The notes: generated by a model not told the origin, from the letters alone. Counted from the stretch's first letter, positions 52,315 through 61,238 are shown. The stretch: DNA of 62,080 nucleotides from UBA4874 sp002399435 (GCA_036823195.1 DAISGI010000013.1:1-62080), one strand, 5' to 3'. Program-made: numbers and translations.

Positions 52315-52360
52315 GGAAGAGAAGACCATTCCATGGGGGAGGCTTTTCTTCCTTTATTTT
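52315..52360. terminator. Terminator between uppP and the chaperone operon
   Basis: GGAAGAGAAG plus CC pairs with GGCTTTTCTTCC (12 pairs with one bulge and one G-T), followed by TTTATTTT. It lies between convergent transcription units. Confidence 0.65.
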
Positions 52361-52424
52361 GTTCCTCATTTTATCTTTTATTTTTGATGCGGCTGAAAAC
52401 AGGATTAAAAGAAAACCAGCCGGA

Positions 52425-52835
52425 TCATAAGAAAACCCGCACCTGAAATCTGGTTTGGCAGCGAGGGCATCTTACTACATTCTTTCCCCGTTTGCGGGGA
52501 AGACGAAGCACCGTTTTGCAATGAGGGCATTTGCGGAAACGGTGGGTCCGGATTTCCCGTATCCTGCGGAAAAGCAGGGATAACTCCGATTGGATGGGGT
52601 TCCAGAATTTCAGGAATATCTCATTTTCCCTTTGTCGTTTATAAATATTGCGTGAAAAGGTCCGAAAGATCAACCAGGCCAAAATGACCCACATCAGGAC
52701 ATCAACAATCCAGAAACGGGTGAACATGTTGATGACCAATACTACAAAATAAAGTACAAACAAAGCAACATACAGCTGATCTGCACCATATCTTCCGTAC
52801 ATGAAACGCGACAGCTTGTCAGTAAATTTTCCCAC
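52425..52835 (-). CDS. Membrane protein with C-terminal zinc ribbon
   Basis: A 136-residue protein with two hydrophobic segments (~20-38 and 42-58), a basic linker and a zinc ribbon formed by C103/C106 (CPHC) and C123/C126 (CPRC). It is the last gene of a four-gene chaperone operon. The function is unknown; the zinc ribbon may bind nucleic acid or the J-protein. Confidence 0.8.
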   Translation of the reverse strand: MGKFTDKLSRFMYGRYGADQLYVALFVLYFVVLVINMFTRFWIVDVLMWVILAWLIFRTFSRNIYKRQRENEIFLKFWNPIQSELSLLFRRIREIRTHRFRKCPHCKTVLRLPRKRGKNVVRCPRCQTRFQVRVFL

Positions 52836-52862
52836 TTTTATAATTGCTCCTTATCATCATGA

Positions 52863-53591
52863 TTAGCATGGTCCGATATAAAAGGGACAGCACATTCTTG
52901 CCAGGCAAAGTCCGCAGCATATCTTGTTGATGGTGTCACCCGGCATGCCAAATCCCCGGCTCTGCTGCTGATAAACCCTGCCGCCATGCTCGATTTGATT
53001 CAGAAGTCTCCGGTATTCCCTGTTGTTTGGATCCATCCGGACAGCGGTTCGTGCATGATCAAGGGCTGTAATGCGATTGCCCATACCGGAATTTGCCAGT
53101 GCACTGTAATAATACCATTCCGCAGTCCTGTCTGACATCCCTGCCAGTACATGTAATGCCTCCTCATAATAACCTGCGTTCAGATAACTGATGACCGGAT
53201 CAAATGCAGATTGTTGTCTGCGCTGCCTGTTCCTGTCATAGGATCCGCCTTCTCCAAACGGACCGAATCCGCCGAACGGGTCAAATCCCCCGAACGGATC
53301 AAATCCCCCAAAGGGATCAAACCCGCCATATGGATTCTCCTGGTTTCCGGAGGGACTGGATCCGTTGTTTCCATAGGAGCTCTGTCCTCCATAGCCGCTG
53401 TTGCCGGACTTTTTCATTTCCTTGATCTGTTCGTAGGCAGCATTGACCTCGCTCATCTTTTGGGCAGCTTCCTTGTCCCCCTGATTTAAATCCGGATGGT
53501 ACTTTTTTGCCAGTTTGCGATAGGCTTTTGTAATTTCTTCATCCGAAGCATCTGGCGAAACACCAAGCACCTTGTAAGGATCGGATATCAT
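52863..53591 (-). CDS. J-domain protein with GGFDPF repeats
   Basis: A 242-residue DnaJ-type co-chaperone. The N-terminal J domain (1-68) has the HPD motif (32-34) that stimulates DnaK ATPase. It is followed by a Gly/Phe-rich segment with perfect 18-bp-coded repeats (GGFDPFGGFDPFGGF), then TPR-like helices (YLNAGYYEEALHVLAGM, AEWYYYSALANSGMGN). The C-terminus is Cys-rich (CCGLCLARMCCPF). It lacks the zinc fingers and substrate domains of true DnaJ, so it is a specialised partner of the adjacent DnaK. It overlaps the DUF5685 gene by 4 bp. Confidence 0.88.
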   Translation of the reverse strand: MISDPYKVLGVSPDASDEEITKAYRKLAKKYHPDLNQGDKEAAQKMSEVNAAYEQIKEMKKSGNSGYGGQSSYGNNGSSPSGNQENPYGGFDPFGGFDPFGGFDPFGGFGPFGEGGSYDRNRQRRQQSAFDPVISYLNAGYYEEALHVLAGMSDRTAEWYYYSALANSGMGNRITALDHARTAVRMDPNNREYRRLLNQIEHGGRVYQQQSRGFGMPGDTINKICCGLCLARMCCPFYIGPC

Positions 53592-54409
53592 GTTTTCAAT
53601 CTCTCATTTCTCTTCTTGTTTTTGGATACCAGTCTTGTCCACACTCCGGAATAAAGGATATTTTCAATCAGATTTTGATCCCGGTCCATGGGAAGCTGTT
53701 TGTATCGTTCCGTACAGTCTGCCATCATCAGATTGAGAACGGAGGGAAAATCCTCTGAAGAATGCATCGTCATGGGATTATAGCGCTCTTTCCGGATATC
53801 GGACTCCAGATCCAGACAGGCATCCATGATATAGATAAACCTGCCAAGAGATTTTCCAAACGCACGCAGTTTTTCAGAAAACTCATCCTGTTTCGGAACA
53901 AATACTTCTCCCATTATATCACCAAAACAATTTGCAGGGAGATCCGGATTGATTTCTCCGGAAGTTTCCATACTGGAAAGTTTCCCGAGGCTTTTTTGGA
54001 TCACTGCGGATTTATCAGGGTACCGGGCCACCGTTTTTTGAAATTCCTGCTCCAGCAGTCTGGACTCCAGCAAAGGCAATGCTTTCTTATCGTCCTTCCA
54101 GTCATCGAGAAGATTGTAATAGGATAAAACGATGTTCATATCGGCTGCATAGGCTGACACATCGTTTTGCCAATATTCATGCGGCTTCAGGGGATGCATC
54201 ATACATCTTTCGGTTTTCACGGTGGTTTTCGGCTCATACAGGGAGGACAAGCAAAGAACCAGAAAGGTCATATCATAATTCAGAGTCATGCGGCTGATCA
54301 AACCATGCCGATCTCCCAATACCTTGCACAGGCCGCAGTAACAACCGCGATAACGTTTTTTTTCCTCTGGAGTCAGCTTGTCAACATTGGCAACAATATA
54401 GCCGAACAC
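53588..54409 (-). CDS. DUF5685 family protein
   Basis: A 273-residue helical protein of the DUF5685 family. It starts MFGYIVANVDKLTPEEKKRY with a Cys cluster CYCGLC (23-28), and has DMTFLVLCLSSLYEP, NIVLSYYNLLDDWKDD and YIMDACLDLESDIRKERYNP. The Asp-rich helices (DDWKDD, DACLDLESD) resemble the metal-binding helices of prenyl-synthase-like folds, as seen from memory, but no reaction is known. It sits between DnaK and the J-protein, so it may be a client or part of the chaperone module. Confidence 0.82.
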   Translation of the reverse strand: MFGYIVANVDKLTPEEKKRYRGCYCGLCKVLGDRHGLISRMTLNYDMTFLVLCLSSLYEPKTTVKTERCMMHPLKPHEYWQNDVSAYAADMNIVLSYYNLLDDWKDDKKALPLLESRLLEQEFQKTVARYPDKSAVIQKSLGKLSSMETSGEINPDLPANCFGDIMGEVFVPKQDEFSEKLRAFGKSLGRFIYIMDACLDLESDIRKERYNPMTMHSSEDFPSVLNLMMADCTERYKQLPMDRDQNLIENILYSGVWTRLVSKNKKRNERLKT

Positions 54410-54460
54410 GTCATCACCTACTCATTATTTTTCTATATTGTTCCCATCTTGGCTCAGGAA

Positions 54461-56191
54461 TCACTTTTCTTTTGTATCATGGGGGACTTTTTGCTCCATG
54501 GTTTCCAGAATGGAAGACAATTCCCGGCAGGCAGCCAAAACCTGTGAATTATCCTTGCTTTTCATCGATTTTTGGGTACGCTTCACAGCGTCCTTCAGCT
54601 GCGCCTGATCATTTTTTTCCAGTTTCTTCATAATGGCAGATGCCCTGTAAATGAGCTGCTCTGCTTCGTTCAGAGCGTTGACTTCTTCTTTGTGCTTTGC
54701 ATCTTCGGCAGCATATGCCTGAGCATCGCGTACTGCCTGATCAATCTCCGCCTGGCTCAGGTTGGAAGAAGCGGTAATGGTAATATCCTGCGTCTTTCCG
54801 GTTCCCAGGTCCCTGGCAGACACATTTACAATCCCATTGGCATCAATGCTGAAAGTTACTTCAATCTGAGGGACCCCTCTTGGAGCACGGCGAATTCCCT
54901 TCAGCCTGAACCGGCCCAGTGTTTTGTTGTATCTCGCCATTTCCCTTTCTCCCTGCAAAACATGGATATCCACGGAGGTTTGAAAATTGGCGGCAGTGGT
55001 GAAGATCTGGCTTTTTTTGATCGGGAGGGTCGTGTTGCGGTCAATGATTTTTGTATAGACCCCGCCAAGTGTTTCAATCCCCAGAGAAAGTGGTGTGACA
55101 TCCAGAAGCAGCAGGCTTTTTAAATCTCCTGCCAGAACACCGGCCTGCAATGCGGCGCCCATTGCAACGCATTCATCCGGATTGATTCCCCTGAATGGTT
55201 CCTTTCCCGTGAAATCCCGTACTGCCTTCTGAACAGCGGGAATCCGGCTGGATCCGCCTACCAGCAGAACCTTGCTGATATCCTTCCTGGCCAGGCCCGA
55301 ATCCTCTATGGCCTGACGGACCGGCTCCATGGTGGCGTCCACAAGATGGGAAGTCAACTCATCGAACTTTGCCCGGGTCAGTGTCGTGTTCATATGGAGC
55401 GGCTCTTTTCCCCTGGCAACGAGGAAGGGAAGGTTGATCGGTGTGGAGGTCACGCCGCTTAATTCAATCTTGGCCTTTTCTGCCGCTTCCCGGACACGCT
55501 GCAGCGCGGTGGGGTCCTTGGAAAGGTTCAGGTGGTGTTCCTTTTTGAACTCATTGACCAGATAATCCACTACGCAATTGTCAAAATCATCGCCTCCCAG
55601 TTGATTGTTTCCTGCTGTGGCGAGTACCTCGATCACCCCATTATTGATGTCCAGGATGGAGACATCGAAAGTTCCTCCGCCCAGGTCATAGACCATGACT
55701 TTCTGAGACGTTTCCTTATCCACGCCATATGCCAGTGCGGCTGCCGTAGGCTCGTTGATGATACGCTGTACGTTCAGACCTGCGATCTTTCCGGCATCCT
55801 TGGTGGCTTGCCGCTGTGCATCCGTAAAATAGGCGGGGACGGTAATGACGGCATCCGTTACTTTCTCACCCAGATAGCTTTCCGCATCAGTCTTCAGCTT
55901 CTGCAGGATCATCGCGGAGATTTCCTGTGGGGAGAATCTTTTTCCATCTATTGCAACACGGTAATCACTGCCCATTTTACGCTTGATCGAGCGGATGGTC
56001 CGTTCATGATTGATCACTGCCTGACGTTTTGCAAGCTGTCCAACCAGTCGTTCCCCGGTTTTGGAAAATGCAACGACGGATGGAGTGGTACGCTCTCCTT
56101 CTGCATTTGGAAGGATAATGGGTTCATTGCCCTCCATGGTTGCCACACAGGAATTTGTGGTACCGAGATCGATACCAATTAATTTTGACAT
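54461..56191 (-). CDS. DnaK (Hsp70) family chaperone, short form
   Basis: A 576-residue Hsp70: ATPase motifs GIDLGTTNS (6-14), INEPTAAALAYG, DLGGGTFD and LVGGSSRIP, then a substrate domain (LLLDVTPLSLGIETLGG) and a shortened helical lid. Housekeeping DnaK is ~610-620 residues with an acidic tail, and this one ends PHDTKEK. No GrpE or canonical DnaJ gene is adjacent, and I see no CIRCE element upstream. It is likely a second, specialised Hsp70 working with the J-protein and DUF5685 protein encoded downstream. ATG 56191 is preceded by AAGGAG. Confidence 0.92.
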   Translation of the reverse strand: MSKLIGIDLGTTNSCVATMEGNEPIILPNAEGERTTPSVVAFSKTGERLVGQLAKRQAVINHERTIRSIKRKMGSDYRVAIDGKRFSPQEISAMILQKLKTDAESYLGEKVTDAVITVPAYFTDAQRQATKDAGKIAGLNVQRIINEPTAAALAYGVDKETSQKVMVYDLGGGTFDVSILDINNGVIEVLATAGNNQLGGDDFDNCVVDYLVNEFKKEHHLNLSKDPTALQRVREAAEKAKIELSGVTSTPINLPFLVARGKEPLHMNTTLTRAKFDELTSHLVDATMEPVRQAIEDSGLARKDISKVLLVGGSSRIPAVQKAVRDFTGKEPFRGINPDECVAMGAALQAGVLAGDLKSLLLLDVTPLSLGIETLGGVYTKIIDRNTTLPIKKSQIFTTAANFQTSVDIHVLQGEREMARYNKTLGRFRLKGIRRAPRGVPQIEVTFSIDANGIVNVSARDLGTGKTQDITITASSNLSQAEIDQAVRDAQAYAAEDAKHKEEVNALNEAEQLIYRASAIMKKLEKNDQAQLKDAVKRTQKSMKSKDNSQVLAACRELSSILETMEQKVPHDTKEK

Positions 56192-56396
56192 TTTGTATTC
56201 TCCTTGTCGGTTCTTTCGTTTCTATTCGTTAGTTTTCCTATTTTTGTATATCATATGAGCCATATTATACTTTGCTATTGTGAACTGCATGTTAACGAAG
56301 ATATGAAGAGGCAGCTGACAAGCAGGATTCTTCATGAATTTTCTGTGAATAAAGGGTGAATAAAGCATGAATTAAAATGCGAAATTGATTTTTTCG

Positions 56397-56425
56397 TTGC
56401 CAGTCTGCGGATTATGCTTTATAAT
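56397..56425 (+). promoter_or_regulatory. Strong promoter upstream of a possible small RNA
   Basis: TTGCCA (56397-56402) and a perfect TATAAT (56420-56425) with 17-base spacing. Confidence 0.75.
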
Positions 56426-56493
56426 CGAGGCTGTAGGTACCAGGTAGTATGGAGTGCCTCTCTGGTGACGGTTCAGTCCGCAGGGTCGTTTTT
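56426..56493 (+). ncRNA. Possible small structured RNA or leader element
   Basis: Starting just after the promoter, GAGGC (about 56427) pairs with GCCTC (about 56456). CTCTG can pair with CAGGG (about 56481) around an inner CGG/CCG, and TTTTT follows at 56489-56493. It does not match a riboswitch class I know. Low confidence as a defined RNA. Confidence 0.3.
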
Positions 56494-56497
56494 ATCC

Positions 56498-56525
56498 TTG
56501 CTTTTTCCCCGGGGCGTGGTATTAT
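56498..56525 (+). promoter_or_regulatory. Promoter of the glycosyltransferase gene
   Basis: TTGCTT (56498-56503) and TATTAT (56520-56525), 16 bases apart, about 40 bases before ATG 56567. Confidence 0.55.
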
Positions 56526-56566
56526 ATTTCTATGAATTTACTTGATATGGAAGGAGGAAGCTATTC

Positions 56567-57424
56567 ATGAATATACTGGTTGCGTTGGACTCCAACTATA
56601 TCCATCCACTGAAGGTTATGCTGAAATCCCTGTTTTTGAACAATCCGGGAGAGCATTTTCGTATTTATCTGATGCAATCCACAATACCGGAGCGGCAGTT
56701 GGAAGATCTTAGCCGCTTTGTTGCGGAAGACGGGCAGGAGCTTGAAATCGTGAAAATGGAGCAGGATTTGTTTTGTGATGCTCCTGTCATCCTGCACTAT
56801 ACCAGGGAAATGTATTATCGCTTGCTGGCCTATAAGATTCTGCCTGCCGATATTACCCGCATCCTGTATCTGGACCCGGATATTCTGGCCATCAACCCGG
56901 TCAGGGAGCTTTATGAAACGGATTTGGAAGGATATCTGTTTGCCGCTGCCTATCATGATGTCCTTCCCAATCGGGAGCTCAACAAAATAAGGCTGAAATC
57001 CCCGGAAATGAAGGCTTACTATAATTCAGGCGTATTACTGATGAATCTGGATTTGCAAAGGAAAGAAATTTGCGAACAGATGGTTTTTGATTTTGTGGAA
57101 AAGAATCGGGTCAAACTGATTATGCCGGACCAGGATATCATCAATGCCCTTTATGGAAGTAAAATAAAGACTCTGGATGAGAAACGCTATAATTACGATG
57201 CCAGATACTACTATTATTATAAAATAACGACAAACGGCATGTGCGACATGGATTATATCATAAGGAATACCGTTTTATTGCATTTTTGCGGAAAAAAGAA
57301 ACCGTGGAACAAAAATTACGGAGGGAAATTCCATTCCTTGTATAAACACTATGAGAAGATTGCCGACTGTCCGGTGAATGGATATGGGACAGGCTCTGAA
57401 AAGTTATGGAAACAGGAGAAATAG
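56567..57424 (+). CDS. Glycosyltransferase family 8 protein
   Basis: A 285-residue GT8 enzyme: NILVALDSNYIHPLKVMLKS at the start, the metal/nucleotide-sugar motif DPD (103-105 in YLDPDILAI), the YYNSGVLLMNLDL motif and the terminal LLHFCGKKKPWNKNY. It would transfer a galactose or glucose unit from a UDP-sugar to a surface glycan or lipid; the acceptor is not known. AAGGAGG lies upstream. The next gene starts 2 bases after its stop. Confidence 0.93.
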   Translation: MNILVALDSNYIHPLKVMLKSLFLNNPGEHFRIYLMQSTIPERQLEDLSRFVAEDGQELEIVKMEQDLFCDAPVILHYTREMYYRLLAYKILPADITRILYLDPDILAINPVRELYETDLEGYLFAAAYHDVLPNRELNKIRLKSPEMKAYYNSGVLLMNLDLQRKEICEQMVFDFVEKNRVKLIMPDQDIINALYGSKIKTLDEKRYNYDARYYYYYKITTNGMCDMDYIIRNTVLLHFCGKKKPWNKNYGGKFHSLYKHYEKIADCPVNGYGTGSEKLWKQEK

Positions 57425-57426
57425 AA

Positions 57427-58311
57427 ATGTACATAGAAGAGAAAAAAACAAAAAAGCAGACCGGATTCCTGCCTGTCGTCATGATGTTGTCCGCAGCGGT
57501 CCTTTGGAGCACCGGAGGGATGATGATCAAGCAGTTGAGTCTGAGTCCCATGGTCATAGCAGGTTATCGAAGCCTGATCGCTGCAATCGTCGTGTCATTG
57601 TTTCTTCAAAAACCGACGTTTCATTTTTCATGGAATAAGTTACTGGGGGCGATATCCTATGCTTCCATGATGATTTTATGTGTTTCTGCCACAAAAAAGA
57701 CGACAGCGGCCAGTGCCATACTGCTCCAGTATACGGCACCCATCTATATTGCCATTCTTGGCGGCCGGCTCCTAAAGGAAAAAGCGGAATCGAAGGATTG
57801 GCTCGTGATCCTGTTTATTTTGGCGGGCATGGTTTTGCTGTTCCTGGATGACAGGAGCATTGGCAGCCTGAAGGGGAACCTGATGGGAGCTTTAAGCGGA
57901 GTAGCCATGGCAATGAATACCATATTCATGAGAAGGGAAAAGGATGCAGATCCGCTGGAAAATGTCTTCTGGGGATGTGTCCTGACCGTCCTCATCACGT
58001 TGCCTTCCATGGTCCGTTTCGTGCCAAATGAAAGCAGCTGGATAGGACTGATCCTGCTGGGTATCTTTCAACTGGGCTTTTCCTATGTGCTTTACGCAAA
58101 GGCAATCCGGAAGGTATCCGCTTTGCAGTCCGCATTCATCTGCCTGATTGAGCCATTGTTGAATCCTGTCTGGGTTTTCCTTACTGTTGGAGAATTTCCC
58201 GGTGTTCTTGCCGTCCTGGGCGGGCTGATTATTCTGACCGCTGTGACTGTCAGCTGCATCAGACCGAAAAAGCGGCTGGAGCCGGAAGCATTTCAGCAAC
58301 AAAGCTCCTGA
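57427..58311 (+). CDS. EamA-family (DMT) exporter
   Basis: A 294-residue membrane protein of about ten helices in two EamA repeats: first around LSAAVLWSTGGMMIKQLSLS, second around LMGALSGVAMAMNTIFMRR. Such carriers export amino acids or other metabolites. ATG 57427, just after the glycosyltransferase stop, is preferred over 57406 because AGGAG at 57414-57418 lies 8 bases upstream. Its 3' end overlaps the convergent SGNH hydrolase gene by 53 bp. Confidence 0.9.
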   Translation: MYIEEKKTKKQTGFLPVVMMLSAAVLWSTGGMMIKQLSLSPMVIAGYRSLIAAIVVSLFLQKPTFHFSWNKLLGAISYASMMILCVSATKKTTAASAILLQYTAPIYIAILGGRLLKEKAESKDWLVILFILAGMVLLFLDDRSIGSLKGNLMGALSGVAMAMNTIFMRREKDADPLENVFWGCVLTVLITLPSMVRFVPNESSWIGLILLGIFQLGFSYVLYAKAIRKVSALQSAFICLIEPLLNPVWVFLTVGEFPGVLAVLGGLIILTAVTVSCIRPKKRLEPEAFQQQSS

Positions 58312-59020
58312 TTGTGTCTGTGATTAAGGAATGGCCCGCTTCATTGGGATGGATGCCATCCTCACAAAACAGGCTGGGATAGTTTCTTGCTTCCAGAAAC
58401 GCCCGGCGGATATCGATGAGGGGGATCCGCTTTGCGGCTGCCAGCTCAACAACAGCCAGATTGTACATTTCGTGCCATCGATAGATATGTTCCACATCCC
58501 CCAGCCAATGAAGGATGTTTTCCGCATTTCGGTTCCTTGAAATCCAGGAGAAGTATCGCTTTGCATCCAGGGGAGGCAGGGAAAGCATAACGGGTTGACT
58601 GCCGCTGTCGAAAACGCAATCAATCACCTCAGAATACAGGGCCTTGAATTTTGCCAATGGGGTAAAGGGCACGTAGGAACCCTGCGGGTGCTCGGAAATG
58701 GCAGTCCAGTCAAAATCGCAGTCATTTCCCCCAAATTCCAATACGGTGAATTGATAATCGGGAAGATCCTTCCTGTGCTTTTCAACCATTTTCTTTCCTG
58801 TCTCAATGGTGCATCCGAATTTTGCATAGTTGTCCACCTTTATTTTTGAATTTTTGGTCAGAAGATTGACAAAGCTGTTTTTCAGCAGGATGTACCTGCC
58901 GCGCACGCTGTCCAGAATGACTCCTCTTCCTATGGAATCCCCGAACAGGCATGCAAAATCTGGTTTTTTCGCACTTCCCATTTTCGCACTTCCCATTTTG
59001 TGCCTCCCGTGTTTCATCAA
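58259..59020 (-). CDS. SGNH/GDSL hydrolase
   Basis: A 253-residue hydrolase with the SGNH blocks: GDSIG (27-31, nucleophile Ser), the Gly of FGCTIET (~69), GGND (97-100) and DGIHPN (221-226, catalytic Asp and His). No signal peptide, so it probably acts in the cytosol on an ester. The first 19 residues contain a duplicated KMGSA unit from a 15-bp repeat, so translation may start at one of several Met codons. It is convergent with and overlaps the EamA gene. Confidence 0.88.
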   Translation of the reverse strand: MMKHGRHKMGSAKMGSAKKPDFACLFGDSIGRGVILDSVRGRYILLKNSFVNLLTKNSKIKVDNYAKFGCTIETGKKMVEKHRKDLPDYQFTVLEFGGNDCDFDWTAISEHPQGSYVPFTPLAKFKALYSEVIDCVFDSGSQPVMLSLPPLDAKRYFSWISRNRNAENILHWLGDVEHIYRWHEMYNLAVVELAAAKRIPLIDIRRAFLEARNYPSLFCEDGIHPNEAGHSLITDTIRSFVAEMLPAPAAFSV

Positions 59021-59090
59021 ATATAGTATTGATTATTATATAACATAATATTCAAAAAGTAAATTGTAAAATCCGGATGAATCATAACAT

Positions 59091-59119
59091 TTGCGAAATT
59101 ATATAGGAAATGATACAGT
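59091..59119 (+). promoter_or_regulatory. Promoter of the DUF1836 gene
   Basis: TTGCGA (59091-59096) and TACAGT (59114-59119), 17 bases apart, 31 bases before the start codon. Confidence 0.5.
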
Positions 59120-59150
59120 AATCCATGATAAAATGGAAGGAAGTGTTCCA

Positions 59151-59831
59151 ATGGAGGAACTGATACAGTTAAAAGAGAAACTGGATGAAGAACGGCCGGT
59201 TAGATGGATAGATTTTCCGGATATAGGCCTGTACAAGGATCAGGTTGTTTCCTACATGTACCGGCAATTGATTCATTTCGAAGAAGAAGGCCACCTTACC
59301 TCGGCAATGATCAACAACTATATCAAGGGCAGGTTGCTGCCCCGGGCGGAAGGAAAAAAATATAACAGGGAGCATCTGGCCGGATTGACGGAGATCTGCG
59401 TATTAAAGCAGATTTTATCTGTCGAAAATGCCGGATTCCTTCTTCATCAGGAGCTGCAGGGAGACAACCAGGAGACTTTCTATGAAAAATTCTGCAATAT
59501 TCTGGACCAGGCTCTGACGGAAACATCTGCCCAGATCCATACGGATTGGGACGCCGGATCCCTGTCGGATATTGTGTTGCGGCTGGCTGTTTCGAGCTAT
59601 TGTCAGAAGCTGGTTTGTGAAAGACTGCTTGAAATCATTCGAAACCGGGAGGAAGGCAAAGGCCCGGAAGATCCGAAGGAAGCGAATAGGAAACGGGGAA
59701 AAAAGCGGGAGAAAGAGCAGGAAAAGAAACAGGATGACAATGAAATCAGGAAACAGGACGACAATGGAATCAGGAAACAGGATGACAATGAAATCAGGAA
59801 ACAGGATGACAATGAAATCAGGGAAAAATGA
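59151..59831 (+). CDS. DUF1836 family protein with a KQDDNEIR repeat tail
   Basis: A 226-residue protein. Residues ~15-165 are DUF1836, with a MerR-like helix-turn-helix beginning (LTSAMINNYIKGRLLPRAEG KKYNREHLAGL), suggesting DNA binding. The tail is highly charged: lysine-rich, then four copies of KQDDNEIR from a 24-bp repeat. AAGGAA at 59137-59142 supports ATG 59151; the frame opens at 59091. The stop overlaps the region before the flavoprotein gene. Confidence 0.82.
   Translation: MEELIQLKEKLDEERPVRWIDFPDIGLYKDQVVSYMYRQLIHFEEEGHLTSAMINNYIKGRLLPRAEGKKYNREHLAGLTEICVLKQILSVENAGFLLHQELQGDNQETFYEKFCNILDQALTETSAQIHTDWDAGSLSDIVLRLAVSSYCQKLVCERLLEIIRNREEGKGPEDPKEANRKRGKKREKEQEKKQDDNEIRKQDDNGIRKQDDNEIRKQDDNEIREK
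59727..59822. repeat. Four tandem copies of a 24-bp repeat in the DUF1836 tail
   Basis: Units start at 59727, 59751, 59775 and 59799. Units 1, 3 and 4 are identical and unit 2 has two differences. Each encodes KQDDNEIR (unit 2: KQDDNGIR). The repeat ends 11 bases before the duplicated 55-bp block next to the N gap. Confidence 0.95.
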
Positions 59832-59833
59832 GG

Positions 59834-60043
59834 AAAGAAAGTCCATGGTCCGGAAGAGAAATCATGTACTTGTGACAGGAGGAGGGGCNNNNNNNNNNNN
59901 NNNNNNNNNNNNNNNNNNNNNNNNNNNNNNNNNNNNNNNNNNNNNNNNNNNNNNNNNNNNNNNNNNNNNNNNNNNNNNNNNNNNNNNNAAAGAAAGTCCA
60001 TGGTCCGGAAGAGAAATCATGTACTTGTGACAGGAGGAGGGGC
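59834..60043. other. 100-N gap flanked by identical 55-bp sequences
   Basis: The bases 59834-59888 are repeated exactly at 59989-60043, on each side of exactly 100 Ns (59889-59988). This is what a scaffolder leaves when two overlapping contig ends are not merged. If collapsed, the DUF1836 and flavoprotein genes would be about 10 bp apart. Confidence 0.95.
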
Positions 60044-61238
60044 AGCCGGAATGATTGCTGCCATATCGGCAAAAAGAATGGGTGCAGAGGTAACGATTCT
60101 GGAGCGGAATAGCAGGGTGGGTAAAAAACTCCTGGCGACCGGAAACGGCCGCTGCAATTTCACCAATATGACGGCCGATGCCAATTGCTATTCCGGGAAC
60201 AATCCAAAATTTGTATATCATGCGCTGTCTGCCTTTTCCGCGAAAGAGACCATACGATTTTTTGAGAAACTGGGAATTCAGCACAAAGTGGAGGATATGG
60301 GGAAAGTTTTTCCCATGTCTGATCAGGCTTCCAGCATACTGGATGTTCTTTTGTATGAATTGAATGCATCAGGGGTCCACATTCAATGCGATTCCTATGT
60401 ACAGGATCTGGAGAAAATAAAAGGCGGATTTCTGGTCCATACAAAAGATGGGAAAACCTATGAGGCGGATAAGGTAATCCTTGCAGCAGGGGGGAAAGCC
60501 ATGCCTTCCAGCGGATCAGATGGAAATGGTCTGGATCTGGCGGAGAAGCTGGGTCACAATGTTACAGGCATGTTTCCTGCCCTGGTCCAGCTGATGCTGG
60601 ATGGGCCCTGGTTCAAGCGGCTAAACGGAGTAAAATTCGTCGGAACCGCCGAGATACTGAACAAGGGAAAATCCGCTGCCGGAGACAGGGGAGATATTCT
60701 GTTTACCAACTACGGAGTATCCGGACCGCCGATTCTTCAGATCAGCAGAAAAGCGGGGGAATTGCTACAGCAGGGAAAAGAACCGTTTCTAAGGATTTGT
60801 ATTCTGGATCGGATGGACAAAGGAGAAATCAGGAATCTCATCGACAGGAGAATTCAGGCTGGTCCCGAAAAGACGGCTGAATTCAACTTCGTGGGACTGA
60901 TCAACAAGCGTTTGATTCCCGTTGTTCTACTTGAGGCTGGTCTGGATGACAGAAACCGTCCTGCTTCCAGTTTGTCTGCCACAGAACGGGAAAGAATCGC
61001 GGAAATCCTGACGGACTGGAGATTCCGGATCCGCGGAACAAGAAGCTGGCCCAGTGCACAGGTCACGGCAGGAGGCGTCGATACCAGGGAGATTGACCCG
61101 GAAACAATGGAATCCAGAAGAGTGAAGGGTTTATATTTTGCAGGCGAGATCATGGATGTGGACGGACGGTGCGGCGGATTCAATCTTCAGTGGGCCTGGT
61201 CCTCAGGGTTTCTTGCGGGCCGGTATGCGGCGCTCTAA
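60000..61238 (+). CDS. HI0933/YhiN-family FAD-dependent oxidoreductase
   Basis: A 412-residue flavoprotein of the HI0933 group: the FAD-binding GGGAAG (12-17), KKLLATGNGRCNFTN (family signature), LAAGGKAMPSSGSDGNG and the closing YFAGEIMDVDGRCGGFNLQW. The family is present in most bacteria; its reaction is not settled. The start lies inside the duplicated 55 bp next to the N gap, and a GAGGAAAG site just upstream in the collapsed sequence would serve it. Its 3' end overlaps the glycosylase gene by 36 bp, tail to tail. Confidence 0.9.
   Translation: MVRKRNHVLVTGGGAAGMIAAISAKRMGAEVTILERNSRVGKKLLATGNGRCNFTNMTADANCYSGNNPKFVYHALSAFSAKETIRFFEKLGIQHKVEDMGKVFPMSDQASSILDVLLYELNASGVHIQCDSYVQDLEKIKGGFLVHTKDGKTYEADKVILAAGGKAMPSSGSDGNGLDLAEKLGHNVTGMFPALVQLMLDGPWFKRLNGVKFVGTAEILNKGKSAAGDRGDILFTNYGVSGPPILQISRKAGELLQQGKEPFLRICILDRMDKGEIRNLIDRRIQAGPEKTAEFNFVGLINKRLIPVVLLEAGLDDRNRPASSLSATERERIAEILTDWRFRIRGTRSWPSAQVTAGGVDTREIDPETMESRRVKGLYFAGEIMDVDGRCGGFNLQWAWSSGFLAGRYAAL

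Larger units (their letters stand above)
56192..56566. other. Divergent intergenic region between dnaK and the glycosyltransferase
   Basis: No protein gene. It holds the minus-strand dnaK leader, a strong plus-strand promoter (56397-56425), a possibly structured transcript (56430-56493) and a second plus-strand promoter (56498-56525) close to the glycosyltransferase. Confidence 0.55.
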
